A stretch of 50,750 nt of DNA from positions 1-50,750 of the forward strand of contig NZ_SOHH01000121.1 of assembly GCF_004403515.1 (NCBI RefSeq), given 5' to 3'. Under the pieces are notes generated by a model that saw only the letters and a list, made by a program, of their open reading frames with translations, searched no databases and was not told the DNA's origin. The DNA comes from Cryobacterium fucosi (GTDB taxonomy: Bacteria; Actinomycetota; Actinomycetes; Actinomycetales; Microbacteriaceae). The position numbers and the translations under genes were made by a program. Positions within the stretch are counted from its first letter, which is position 1, and each line of letters opens with the position of its first letter. This document shows positions 32,902 through 40,326 of the stretch, piece by piece.

Positions 32902-34998
32902 TCACGCAGAGGATCCCTGCGCCGCGATGCAGCCGACCCACACTTCGTCGCGAGCGCGGGTGATGCCCACGAACAGTTCGCGGCGGTCGCGCTCGTCGCG
33001 TTCGATCTGCGAATCGGTCCACCCCGCTCCGGTGACGCCCGGGGACATCAGGCGTTCGGCGATCCAGGGCAGCAGCACTTGCTTGAACTCGAGCCCTTTG
33101 GCACGCTTGATCGTGCCGACCTTCACGGCATCCGTTGGGCCACCGTCGTAATCGGTGAGTTCGATCACGGGAATCCCCGCGGTGCGAAGAAGCGTCACCG
33201 CGTCGCGCACCTGCCAGGTGGTGAAGCAGAGCACGCCCACGTCACCCCAGCCCACACTCACGCTCTGCGTGGCCCGACGGATGCGCTGCACCAGTCTGCC
33301 GTCGTGCTCGGTTCGGGTGCGCGCCCGGGCGAAGAGCGGGCGTTCGCCGTGCCTGGGCGAGGTGATCGCGGCGGCGCTGGCGGCGGTGCCTTCGATGTCG
33401 ACATAGCTGGCTCCGTCGACGACGCGGGCCGCCAGGGCGAGGATCTCGGCGGTGTTGCGGTAGTTCATGTCCATGATGACACCGCGGCCGGCGACAGAGA
33501 GGCCGGCCTCGGCGAGGGTGTAACCGCCGGGGTAGATGGTCTGTTGGCCGTCGCCGATCAGGGTGAAGGCATCCGCACCGTCACCGGCCACGGAGGCGAG
33601 CATGCGGATCATTGCGCACGACAGGTCCTGAGCCTCGTCGACGATGACGGCGGTGTACCCGACCATCGGTTTGGCGCGCAGAGCCGCTTCGGCGAGCAGA
33701 ATCAGGTCGGCGAAGTCGTGCACCTCGCGAGTGCGCAGAAGCGATTCGTAGCGCTGGTAGAGCGCCCAGACCGAGCGGCGCTGATCGAGGGTAAGGCGGC
33801 GGCGCCGGCCGATGCGGGCACAGTCGGCGTACTCATCGAAGGTGGTGAGACCGCGGCCCTTGATCACGTGGTCGAGTTCCTCCCGCCAGTAACGGGAGTT
33901 CGTGTCGATTGTCGTCAGCGGGCCGCAGGTCTGCTTCCACGCCTCGTCGAATGACTGATCGGCCAGCTTGGTGCTGACACGCACGTCGATGCCGCGCTCG
34001 TCGAGCACCTTGCGGGCGAATTGGTGCACGCCGCTGAACTCCACGCGACCCGCGACATCCGGTGCCATGCGGCCGAGCAGGTTGCTCAGCACATCGGGCA
34101 GCGTGCGCACGAAGGTGGTCACGAGCACGCGGGCGTTCGCCTGCGACCGTGCCAAGTACGCGGCACGGTGCAGCCCCACGACGGTCTTGCCGGTGCCGGC
34201 AGCCCCACGGATGCGGGAGGGCCCGTTGAAACTGCGGCGCACCAACTTGGCCTGGTCGGGATGTAGGAACGTCATCCACTCCTCGATCGGAGGGGCGAGG
34301 AGTCCCTCGAGGATCGCGGCCTCGATGTCGCTCTCGCTCGGGAGATGGTCCAGATCGAGAGCTGGTTCCGGGCCGATGATCGGTTCGGGCAGGGTCACAT
34401 CGACCGGGGCCGGCGCGCCAATCAAGGGGAAGTGCTTGATCGCGGCGGCCAGCACCTGCTCGACGGCAGACGCGGTGAGGCGCTGCCCGCGTCTGGCGAT
34501 GTGGCGCACGATGTCGCCTTCGCCGACAATCTCGACCCCTCCAACCGACGCGTTGACGCCCTTGTGCCCGGCGAAGACGACCACGGGTCGCACCTCGCCC
34601 GGGGCGAGGCCGATCTCGGCCAGAGCCGCCTCCGTCTTCCACGCGAGGTCGGCCAGACCGTCGAACTCGTCGGTGACATCGGCCTGCCCGCGGAAGACCC
34701 GGCCCGCCGCGATGATCGGGTCCTTCCAGGCCTTGGTGTCCACGATGAACAGGCCGCCCGGTCCGACGACGACCATGTCGACCTGAGCGCGACGGCTGCC
34801 GGGCCACTGACGATCGGGCAGGAAGTAGTAGCCAGCCGCGGCGAGGGGGGCGAGAACGTGGGCGATGCGCTTTTCGCTGTCGGCGGCGGCGAAGTAGTTC
34901 GCGGCCTTCGCCCGTGAGGATTCAGCGGCGAGCGCGTGCGCTTCTGAGAGCGCCAGTTGACGCGTCGCTTCGCTCCAAGCCGATCCGCCTGCCGACAT
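32902..34998 (-). CDS. NERD-domain nuclease / UvrD-like helicase
   Basis: 698 residues from ATG 34998, with GGGGGA 8 bases before it. N-terminal NERD nuclease domain (about 40-160): RAQVDMVVVGP with Asp74 and FIVDTKAW, where the expected ExK is DTK. UvrD/Rep-type SF1 core: Walker A RGAAGTGKT (265-272), Walker B VIVDEAQD (451-458), GDGQQTIYPGG, KRAKGLEFKQ, and ELFVGITRAR near the end. It probably processes DNA ends in repair or defence. It converges on hepT with one base between the stops. Confidence 0.88.
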   Translation of the reverse strand: MSAGGSAWSEATRQLALSEAHALAAESSRAKAANYFAAADSEKRIAHVLAPLAAAGYYFLPDRQWPGSRRAQVDMVVVGPGGLFIVDTKAWKDPIIAAGRVFRGQADVTDEFDGLADLAWKTEAALAEIGLAPGEVRPVVVFAGHKGVNASVGGVEIVGEGDIVRHIARRGQRLTASAVEQVLAAAIKHFPLIGAPAPVDVTLPEPIIGPEPALDLDHLPSESDIEAAILEGLLAPPIEEWMTFLHPDQAKLVRRSFNGPSRIRGAAGTGKTVVGLHRAAYLARSQANARVLVTTFVRTLPDVLSNLLGRMAPDVAGRVEFSGVHQFARKVLDERGIDVRVSTKLADQSFDEAWKQTCGPLTTIDTNSRYWREELDHVIKGRGLTTFDEYADCARIGRRRRLTLDQRRSVWALYQRYESLLRTREVHDFADLILLAEAALRAKPMVGYTAVIVDEAQDLSCAMIRMLASVAGDGADAFTLIGDGQQTIYPGGYTLAEAGLSVAGRGVIMDMNYRNTAEILALAARVVDGASYVDIEGTAASAAAITSPRHGERPLFARARTRTEHDGRLVQRIRRATQSVSVGWGDVGVLCFTTWQVRDAVTLLRTAGIPVIELTDYDGGPTDAVKVGTIKRAKGLEFKQVLLPWIAERLMSPGVTGAGWTDSQIERDERDRRELFVGITRARDEVWVGCIAAQGSSA

Positions 34999-35065
34999 CC
35001 GTTCCCCCGAACCTAGATACTGGCTGAGCTTATCGGCATGTACTTGGTCGGGGTCGTGTTCAGCC

Positions 35066-35162
35066 GTGGCTGATTCAGGAGATCCGAGGTGGGCAGGATG
35101 CCGCGGCCGCGGAATCCTGCAGATGGTCGAGGTGGCTCCCACCGATTTCCTGAATAGGCCAC
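35066..35162. repeat. 97-bp inverted-repeat element, type B
   Basis: Left arm GTGGCTGATTCAGGAGATC; the reverse complement of the right arm is GTGGCCTATTCAGGAAATC. Nested inside are GCAGGAT...ATCCTGC and the palindrome CCGCGGCCGCGG. It has the length and layout of the type A elements with different arm sequence. It lies upstream of the NERD helicase gene. Confidence 0.75.
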
Positions 35163-35314
35163 GCACCGCAGCCGTGCGCCCGTGTTCGTGTGGTCAGATC
35201 GTCGTCTGAATCCGATGCCACACCGGCAACGCGACCACCCTCACCGTGCGCGGGACGTGCGCAGGAGACCTCATCACAGCGAGATGCGTAGTGGATTCGT
35301 TTTACATATCGTCT

Positions 35315-35320
35315 TACAAT
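35315..35320 (+). promoter_or_regulatory. TACAAT -10 box for leaderless RHH-mazF
   Basis: TACAAT ends 6 bases before ATG 35327, the same spacing as at the MNT-HEPN locus. Confidence 0.55.
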
Positions 35321-35326
35321 GGCGTC

Positions 35327-35557
35327 ATGGCCTCGATAAACTTCCGAACGGATGAACGCGCACAGCGGGCTCTGGACGAGCTGACCGCCGACGGATCGAC
35401 GGTGTCGACGGCCATTCGGCAGGCGCTGGTCGACGCGGCTCGTCTGCGTCGGCGGGAGAAGATGCGCTACGAGTCGGCGGCTCTGCTGGATGACGACGCC
35501 GATCGTGCGGAAAGTCGTGCGGTGCTCGACGTGATGGATGACCTGCGTGCGCGGTGA
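35327..35557 (+). CDS. RHH antitoxin of MazF
   Basis: The 76-residue protein begins with an RHH domain (ASINFRTDERAQRALDELTA, DGSTVSTAIRQALVDAARL). The acidic C-terminal tail (ALLDDDADRAESRAVLDVMD) is the probable toxin-binding part. It overlaps the mazF start. Likely leaderless, from the -10 box just upstream. Confidence 0.82.
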   Translation: MASINFRTDERAQRALDELTADGSTVSTAIRQALVDAARLRRREKMRYESAALLDDDADRAESRAVLDVMDDLRAR

Positions 35558-35861
35558 CATCCACCGTCTGACGGCGCCCCGCGGAGGCCGTGGTCATGAA
35601 CAAGCCGGTGCTCGATACGCCATCATCGTTCAATCAGACGACCTCTCCCTCTCCACCGTTCTGGTTGCACCCACCTCGCGGTCAGCCCGGCCCCGGAGCT
35701 TTCGGCCGACAATCACGATCGGCGACGAAACGACTCAGGTGCTCGTCGAACAGACGGCTGCGGTCGCGCCGGAACGCCTCGGAAGCCTCGTGGGCCACGT
35801 CAGTCGGGCCGAACTGGACGGGATCGACGCCGCTCTCCGGTTGGTGCTACAGCTCGACTAG
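35547..35861 (+). CDS. mazF: MazF/PemK-family endoribonuclease toxin
   Basis: The start chosen is GTG 35547, giving the usual RGDIH opening; ATG 35538 is the alternative. 104 residues: RGDIHRLTAPRGGRGHEQAG, RYAIIVQSDDLSLSTVLVAP (core strands), and VLVEQTAAVAPERLG. MazF proteins cut mRNA at short sequences. It overlaps the antitoxin gene by 11 bp. It appears complete, though the APRGGRGHE loop is unusually rich in Gly/Arg. Confidence 0.83.
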   Translation: MRGDIHRLTAPRGGRGHEQAGARYAIIVQSDDLSLSTVLVAPTSRSARPRSFRPTITIGDETTQVLVEQTAAVAPERLGSLVGHVSRAELDGIDAALRLVLQLD

Positions 35862-35990
35862 AGCCGTTTCGTGCCGCACGAGGTGGGAGCGGATGTCGGG
35901 CAGCCGCAGCCCTTCGAGGGCATCCGCGATGAGGAGAGAGTGCCGCCGCGCCCACTCCCGCAGGGCGCCCCCGCAACGGCGCGCGCGCCC
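35847..35990 (-). pseudogene. Possible C-terminal fragment of an unidentified gene
   Basis: On the minus strand a frame reads ALREWARRHSLLIADALEGL, RLPDIRSHLVRHETALVEL-stop. The composition is that of a real helical protein end, but no start or family is visible and it overlaps the mazF 3' end. Rest of the 35862-36101 gap shows nothing I can name. Confidence 0.3.
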
Positions 35991-36101
35991 TGCGGAAACG
36001 GGCGCGGCCTGAGAGCGGACACGCAGATGATTCTCGCTGGGGTCGCGGCAGGGCTCTGCGGGTATCGCACGGGCCGCGGTAGGGCTCCCGTGTCAGTGGG
36101 G

Positions 36102-36806
36102 TCAGACCACCGGCGTGGCGGCATCCGTCACCGCGTTGAGGACAGCCCGCACGGTGCTCGGGTCGCCGAGTATGCGGAAGTGCCCGCCGACGCTGAGCTG
36201 GATGTTGCGGGCGCCGAGAAGTTCACTGCCCTCGGGGATGTGCGGGTCGAACACTCCGTAGATGGACACGATGCGGTGGTTGACCCGGTCGTCCAGCCCG
36301 AGGTCGTGCAGGGCGGCGTTGGTGGGGGCAAAGGCGCGGATGCTCGGCACCATTAGGTAACGCGCATAGCGGGAACCGGCGAAAGGAGCACTGATCGCGG
36401 TCATTGCGGTCACCCGATGCTCGGGGTCAACGGTCGTCATGAGCTGTTTGCCGATCAGGCCGCCCTTGCTGTGCGCCACGATGATGACGTCGTTCAGGTT
36501 CTCCCGCTCGAGGTGGGCGGCGACGGTCGCGGCGGCATCCGTCAGGGAACGCCGGTTGCGGCCCAGCGCCGCCACCACGTGCACCGGATGCCCGTGGTCG
36601 TGCAGAATCTGGATCAGCGGCCGCATGAACTGCCAGGACTCGTACACCCCGGGGATGATGACGATCGGCGCGCCGGCACCGGAGTGGAAGTCCACCGGCC
36701 GGGCGCGGGAGAGGGAGGCGCGGGTCTGCCCCGTCACCGCGTAGGCATAGTCGAGCATCCACCACCAGGCCTCGCGCAGACGGCGACTCAGCAGACGGCG
36801 ACTCAT
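36102..36806 (-). CDS. Lipase-like alpha/beta hydrolase
   Basis: 234 residues from ATG 36806, overlapping the upstream hydrolase gene by 4 bp. PIVIIPGVYESWQF forms the oxyanion loop. The nucleophile elbow is VAHSKGGL (Ser), and the last His is probably in SVGGHFRIL. The sequence resembles triacylglycerol lipase/PGAP1-like proteins acting on lipid esters. Co-translation with a second hydrolase suggests a shared substrate. Confidence 0.82.
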   Translation of the reverse strand: MSRRLLSRRLREAWWWMLDYAYAVTGQTRASLSRARPVDFHSGAGAPIVIIPGVYESWQFMRPLIQILHDHGHPVHVVAALGRNRRSLTDAAATVAAHLERENLNDVIIVAHSKGGLIGKQLMTTVDPEHRVTAMTAISAPFAGSRYARYLMVPSIRAFAPTNAALHDLGLDDRVNHRIVSIYGVFDPHIPEGSELLGARNIQLSVGGHFRILGDPSTVRAVLNAVTDAATPVV

Positions 36807-37630
36807 GGGGCAGGATGCGCGACCGGCGGATGCCGCTGGGCGTGTCCCTCGATGCGGGCGGCAACCTGCACGGCGGCGCTGTGGTGCACCAGATGGCGGT
36901 GCCCCGCGACCTCCAGGAGATGCCCGTCCGGCGCGGCGGCGGCCAGCGCCGCACACCAGGCGCTGCCAGAGACGGGATCGCTGGCGCCTCGGATCACGAG
37001 GGTGGGGGAGCGCACCTCGCGCAGTGCCAGGTCGGTGCGGTACTCGAGCATGGGGGCGAGTTCGGTGGAGAACCAGCGCGGGCCGCACTCGAGGTAGTCG
37101 CGGAAGACGATCAGATTGCCCGACGGCGTCTCCTTGACCACATCCCGGGTCAGGCCCATCGCCTGGTGCAGGGCCGTCGCCCGGCGGGGATCGGTGACGG
37201 GACCGATGAGAACCAGGTGGGAGACGGCATCCGGGCGTTGCCGGGCCAGCTCCGTGACGAATTGGGCGCCCATCGAATGGCCGACCAGGACCGCCCGCGG
37301 CACCTGGAGTTGATCAAGAAGCCGGCCGAGCAGGCCGCCGTATTCTTCGACCGCGAGAGGCCGCCCGGGGGTGCGGGTGCCGCCGAATCCGGGAAGGTCG
37401 AGCGAATGGGTGTGCCCGGTGACGGCCAGGCTCTTCTGGATCCGGCGGTAGTAGCGGTGCGACGCGCCGATGCCGTGCACCATCAGGTAGGTCGGCACCT
37501 CCGGCGAACGCGAGGCGCTCGCCATGGAGTGGACGGTGAACTGATGCCCATCCACCTCGACGCTGCGGCCACGGGTGGTCTCGGCGACTCCGCGCCGTCG
37601 TTCGGCACTCGCACGGTCGGTGCTCGTCAC
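36803..37630 (-). CDS. Alpha/beta hydrolase
   Basis: 275 residues from GTG 37630. LMVHGIGASHRYYRRI (oxyanion), nucleophile elbow LVGHSMGAQF, acid residue near RGASDPV, and His in VAGHRHLVHH are all in place. It is preceded by a 7-codon reading frame (ATG 37650, MNPKESP) whose stop TGA overlaps the GTG, so translation may be coupled to this leader. The leader and promoter are duplicated in front of the lipid kinase gene at 41367. Confidence 0.85.
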   Translation of the reverse strand: MTSTDRASAERRRGVAETTRGRSVEVDGHQFTVHSMASASRSPEVPTYLMVHGIGASHRYYRRIQKSLAVTGHTHSLDLPGFGGTRTPGRPLAVEEYGGLLGRLLDQLQVPRAVLVGHSMGAQFVTELARQRPDAVSHLVLIGPVTDPRRATALHQAMGLTRDVVKETPSGNLIVFRDYLECGPRWFSTELAPMLEYRTDLALREVRSPTLVIRGASDPVSGSAWCAALAAAAPDGHLLEVAGHRHLVHHSAAVQVAARIEGHAQRHPPVAHPAP

Positions 37631-37700
37631 GGGGATTCCTTCGGGTTCATGTGCGGGAATACTAGCGTCCTACGGCTTGGGGCGGGCTGTGACATCCGTT
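37627..37700 (-). promoter_or_regulatory. Promoter and mini-ORF leader, copy 1
   Basis: On the minus strand: -10-like TAGTAT (37659-37664), 8 bases, then ATG of the 7-codon leader MNPKESP containing a GAAGGAA ribosome site for the hydrolase GTG. About 50 bp match the start of the lipid kinase gene (41344-41400) almost base for base. Confidence 0.6.
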
Positions 37701-37709
37701 GCTGGATCC

Positions 37710-37769
37710 GTCACTGAATCTGCTACTGATGCTGTCACTGAAGCCGTCACTGATGCCGTCACTGATGAG
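37710..37769 (+). repeat. Five tandem 12-bp units
   Basis: Degenerate copies of GTCACTGATGCC sit within the duplicated upstream region. The related region near 41420-41445 has a single GTCACTGATAAG, so the array expanded only here. Confidence 0.8.
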
Positions 37770-37925
37770 ACGGACCCGGGCCGGATTTGTCACGCCCACG
37801 TCGGCGCGTTCTGGCTGCTCCCGCTCGCTGCCGCGAATCGTCGGCGCGCAGCCTCCGCTCTGGCGACGCCGCCCGGTACCGTCCAATTTCAGGCTCCCCC
37901 GGAAGGTGCGGGCGGCATCCGTTCG

Positions 37926-38090
37926 TATGATCACCTCGTGGCCGTCTCGATCGACCCGGATCGTGCCTATCGGGGTGAGCTCGCCGACGTTACGGGGGAG
38001 ATCGCGGAACGGGCCTTCGACGACCGGCCTGACGTGGCCGAGGTCGATCGGGCGCTGGCGGCGCTCAGTTCTCGCCCCAGACATCCGTGA
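37926..38090 (+). CDS. Small leaderless ORF before the hepT pseudogene
   Basis: TATGAT (37926-37931) ends 6 bases before GTG 37938, the leaderless spacing seen at two intact TA loci. The 50-codon frame reads AVSIDPDRAYRGELADVTGE, then DRPDVAEVDRALAALSSR, and runs out over the hepT relic. No family recognised. Its position fits an antitoxin gene truncated together with its toxin. Confidence 0.45.
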   Translation, partial: YDHLVAVSIDPDRAYRGELADVTGEIAERAFDDRPDVAEVDRALAALSSRPRHP

Positions 38091-38380
38091 CCTGGTGCGT
38101 CATGCAGACCTCATCACGGCCCGCGGCCGCGAGGTGTTCTTCGACCGGGCGGATCGCGCCCAGCAGCTCGCCGCCAAGGCCATCGTGATCGACCTGCAGA
38201 CCGCGGTCGAACGGGTTGTCCGAGGGGTATCGGAACCAGCATCCGCAGGTCGCCTGGGCCGAGCTGCGCGCCCTGGGGAACTATCTCGCGCACGATTACA
38301 CGAACACCGACTACCGGATCGTCTGGAATGCCCTCGTCACCGACTTCCCGCGGCTGCTGGTGCAGCTGGGGAATGCGTAG
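38080..38380 (+). pseudogene. HepT (HEPN toxin) pseudogene
   Basis: Translated in two frames it follows the intact HepT of 32562 closely: DIRDLVRHADLITARGREVF, FDRADRAQQLAAKAIVIDLQ, then after a frameshift near 38217 EGYRNQHPQVAWAELRALGN, YLAHDYTNTDYRIVWNALVT. The first 13 residues are missing. The catalytic Arg of RX4HXY (Arg79 in the intact copy) is Gly here (RALGNYLAHDY), so the toxin was lost twice over. Confidence 0.85.
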
Positions 38381-38492
38381 CTGCTGTTTCCCCACCGGCC
38401 TCGTACGGCCGGGACCACCGCGATCCGCGTGATCACCGTGATCCCCGCGACGGCCGGGACGCCGATCGATGCGGGCCGTGTGGGCCGCCCCG

Positions 38493-38590
38493 CGTGCGCA
38501 ACTCCTGCAGATTCTGTTCGTCGCGCGAGTTGCCCGCGTAATCACGCGGGAGTTTCGAAGAGAACCTCCATTTTGCAGGAGTTGTGCAAC
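38493..38590. repeat. 98-bp inverted-repeat element, type A copy 2
   Basis: Left arm GTGCGCAACTCCTGCAGATT; the right arm's reverse complement is GTTGCACAACTCCTGCAAAA. A central CCCGCGTAATCACGCGGG hairpin is inside. Confidence 0.8.
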
Positions 38591-38699
38591 ACGGGGGTGC
38601 GGCTGGGGGCGGAAGAACGACCGCCCGGAAATCTGACGCGGATTGCTGGCATTCGTCACACCGACCGCACGACACGATCGATTTTCGGCCGGCGCGACG

Positions 38700-38815
38700 G
38701 TTGACGCCCCGGCTGGAGTCCCGTCGGCGCCCCGTCTGGCGTCCTGTCCAGCCTCCTCTGGCGTCCCGTCGACGCGTCCTCTGGCGTCCTGTCCAGCCTC
38801 CCGCCCGGCGAACGG
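38700..38815 (+). repeat. Imperfect tandem repeats, non-coding
   Basis: Variants of CTGGCGTCCTGTCCAGCCTC alternate with CTGGCGTCCCGTCGACGCGT. No gene is recognised between 38381 and 39027; the stretch consists of this array and two type A elements. Confidence 0.65.
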
Positions 38816-38874
38816 TCCGGCCTTTCTGTTCGGTGTCCCGATCAGCGTCCCCTAACAGGCTCTGCGCGTAGTTC

Positions 38875-38972
38875 GGTGGCTAACTCCTGCAAATGCCGGG
38901 ACGCGCGCCGTCGATCCGCGGAAACATGCAGAAGTTTGGGCGGGCTCCATGAAATTGCAGGAGTTAGCCACC
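38875..38972. repeat. 98-bp inverted-repeat element, type A copy 3
   Basis: Arms GGTGGCTAACTCCTGCAAAT and, in reverse complement, GGTGGCTAACTCCTGCAATT. Outer bases differ from copy 1 on both arms together, so pairing is kept. The centre has CCGCGGAAAC. Confidence 0.85.
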
Positions 38973-39027
38973 GGGAAGCGGGGGTGAGCTGTGCCAACGG
39001 AGGACCAACAGGTCGAGATCGGCCGGT

Positions 39028-39560
39028 GAGCGCCCGGGAATGCGCCGGGAACGGCGCCGGTCCTGGCTGCTCGCGCACCTTCACCTTCGCGATCGTGATG
39101 ATGGCGCTGTTCGGCACCGTCATCCTGCTGCCGATCTAGAGGCCGACCCCGCCTGCTCGTGACCGGGTCGGCGATCGTGAGCGCGGTGTTCTGGGCGATG
39201 ACTCCGCTGGGCTCCGACACCTCCCAGTGGTGGGTGCTGGCCGCCCACGTCACCCTGAGCTTCGGCCTCGCGCTTCTCTTCACCCCGCTGTTCACCGCGG
39301 GTCTGGCCGCCGTGCGCCCCGAGCTCTACTCCCACGGCAGCGCCACGGTCGGCACCGTGCAGCAGCTCACGGGGGCGGCCGGCACCGCGCTGTTCGTGAC
39401 CGTGATGGCATCCGTCGCCGCGTCGCGCCTGGCCGGCGGGGCAACGGATGTCGCGGCCACCTCCGCGGGAATCCACGCCGCGTTCCTCTGCGGCGCCGTG
39501 ATCTCGTTGTTCGCGATCCCCGCCGCGTTCTTCATCCGCCGCACGGTGGCCTCGGTGGTC
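39028..39560 (+). pseudogene. MFS (DHA2/EmrB-type) transporter remnant
   Basis: The N-terminal two thirds are missing. A short piece, CSRTFTFAIVMMALFGTVIL, stops at 39139. The rest resumes in another frame as LLVTGSAIVSAVFWAMTPLG, VRPELYSHGSATVGTVQQLT, AAFLCGAVISLFAIPAAFFI, the last helices of a 14-TM drug-efflux type protein. The frame then reads straight into the REP-like cluster, so translated repeats form its tail. Confidence 0.7.
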
Positions 39561-39835
39561 AAGCCCGGTCGGTGGTCGAGCCGTCACCGGTGGTCGAGGG
39601 TGCTCCGGTGGTCGAGCCTGTCGAGACCGGTCGCGCTGTGTGATTTCGACGAGCTCAATCACCGGTGGTCGAGGGTGCTCCGGTGGTCGAGCCTGTCGAG
39701 ACCGGTCGCGCTGTGTGATTTCGACGAGCTCAATCACCGGGGGTCGGTGGTCGAGGGTGCTCCGGTGGTCGAGCCTGGCGAGACCGGTCGCGCTGTGTGA
39801 TTTCGACGAGCTCAATAACCGGGGGTCGGTGGTCA
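39560..39835. repeat. REP-like hairpin cluster, three tandem units
   Basis: Units at 39607-39665, 39682-39740 and 39764-39822, each with arms GGTGGTCGAGCCTGTCGAGA and GATTTCGACGAGCTCAATC around the loop CCGGTCGCGCTGTGT. Near identical units at 75-82 bp spacing point to local amplification. Confidence 0.85.
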
Positions 39836-39910
39836 TGGCGGTGACGGCATCCGTCGCCCGGTTTCACCTGAAGGCCTTGCGAAATACCTGATCGAAGGCC
39901 TGAATGGCGC

Positions 39911-40228
39911 ATGGCTTCGACATCCCGAATTGTCGGATACTCAGACACTGACAACGTGTGGTTTGTGTACAGCGTGCCGGAATGTGAGGAGCTGAGCGGC
40001 CACAGCACCAGGGACGAGGCGGTCGGCGCTGCGGTCGCGGAGGCGACCCGCGGCGGCTGGCTGACGGTGCACTACAGCGACGGGGCGGTTGAGTCCCAGC
40101 AAGAGTACCCGGCAGTGACGGAATCGTCGGACGCGGCGACTCCGTCCGGAGCAGATCCGCCTCGGACGCTCGAGGCCGCTGCATCGTCGTTCGCCTCCTC
40201 GCCCGGCACCTGCCCGGCAGCATGCTGA
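39911..40228 (+). CDS. Small DUF2188-like protein
   Basis: 105 residues. Residues 1-70 (VWFVYSVPECEELSGHSTRD, EAVGAAVAEATRGGWLTVHY) match the strand-helix-strand pattern of DUF2188 proteins, which have no known function. The C-terminal 35 residues are Ser/Ala/Pro-rich. The start is uncertain, as no good ribosome site is seen; ATG 39911 is the first possible. Confidence 0.6.
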   Translation: MASTSRIVGYSDTDNVWFVYSVPECEELSGHSTRDEAVGAAVAEATRGGWLTVHYSDGAVESQQEYPAVTESSDAATPSGADPPRTLEAAASSFASSPGTCPAAC

Positions 40229-40326
40229 ACCGGCGGGGCGACTGAACCGGCGGGGCGCCTGAACCGACTCGGCTCGCCCGCCGGAGCGAACTCGGCTCGG
40301 CGCCCGGCGCGGCGGCCGGGCTCGGC

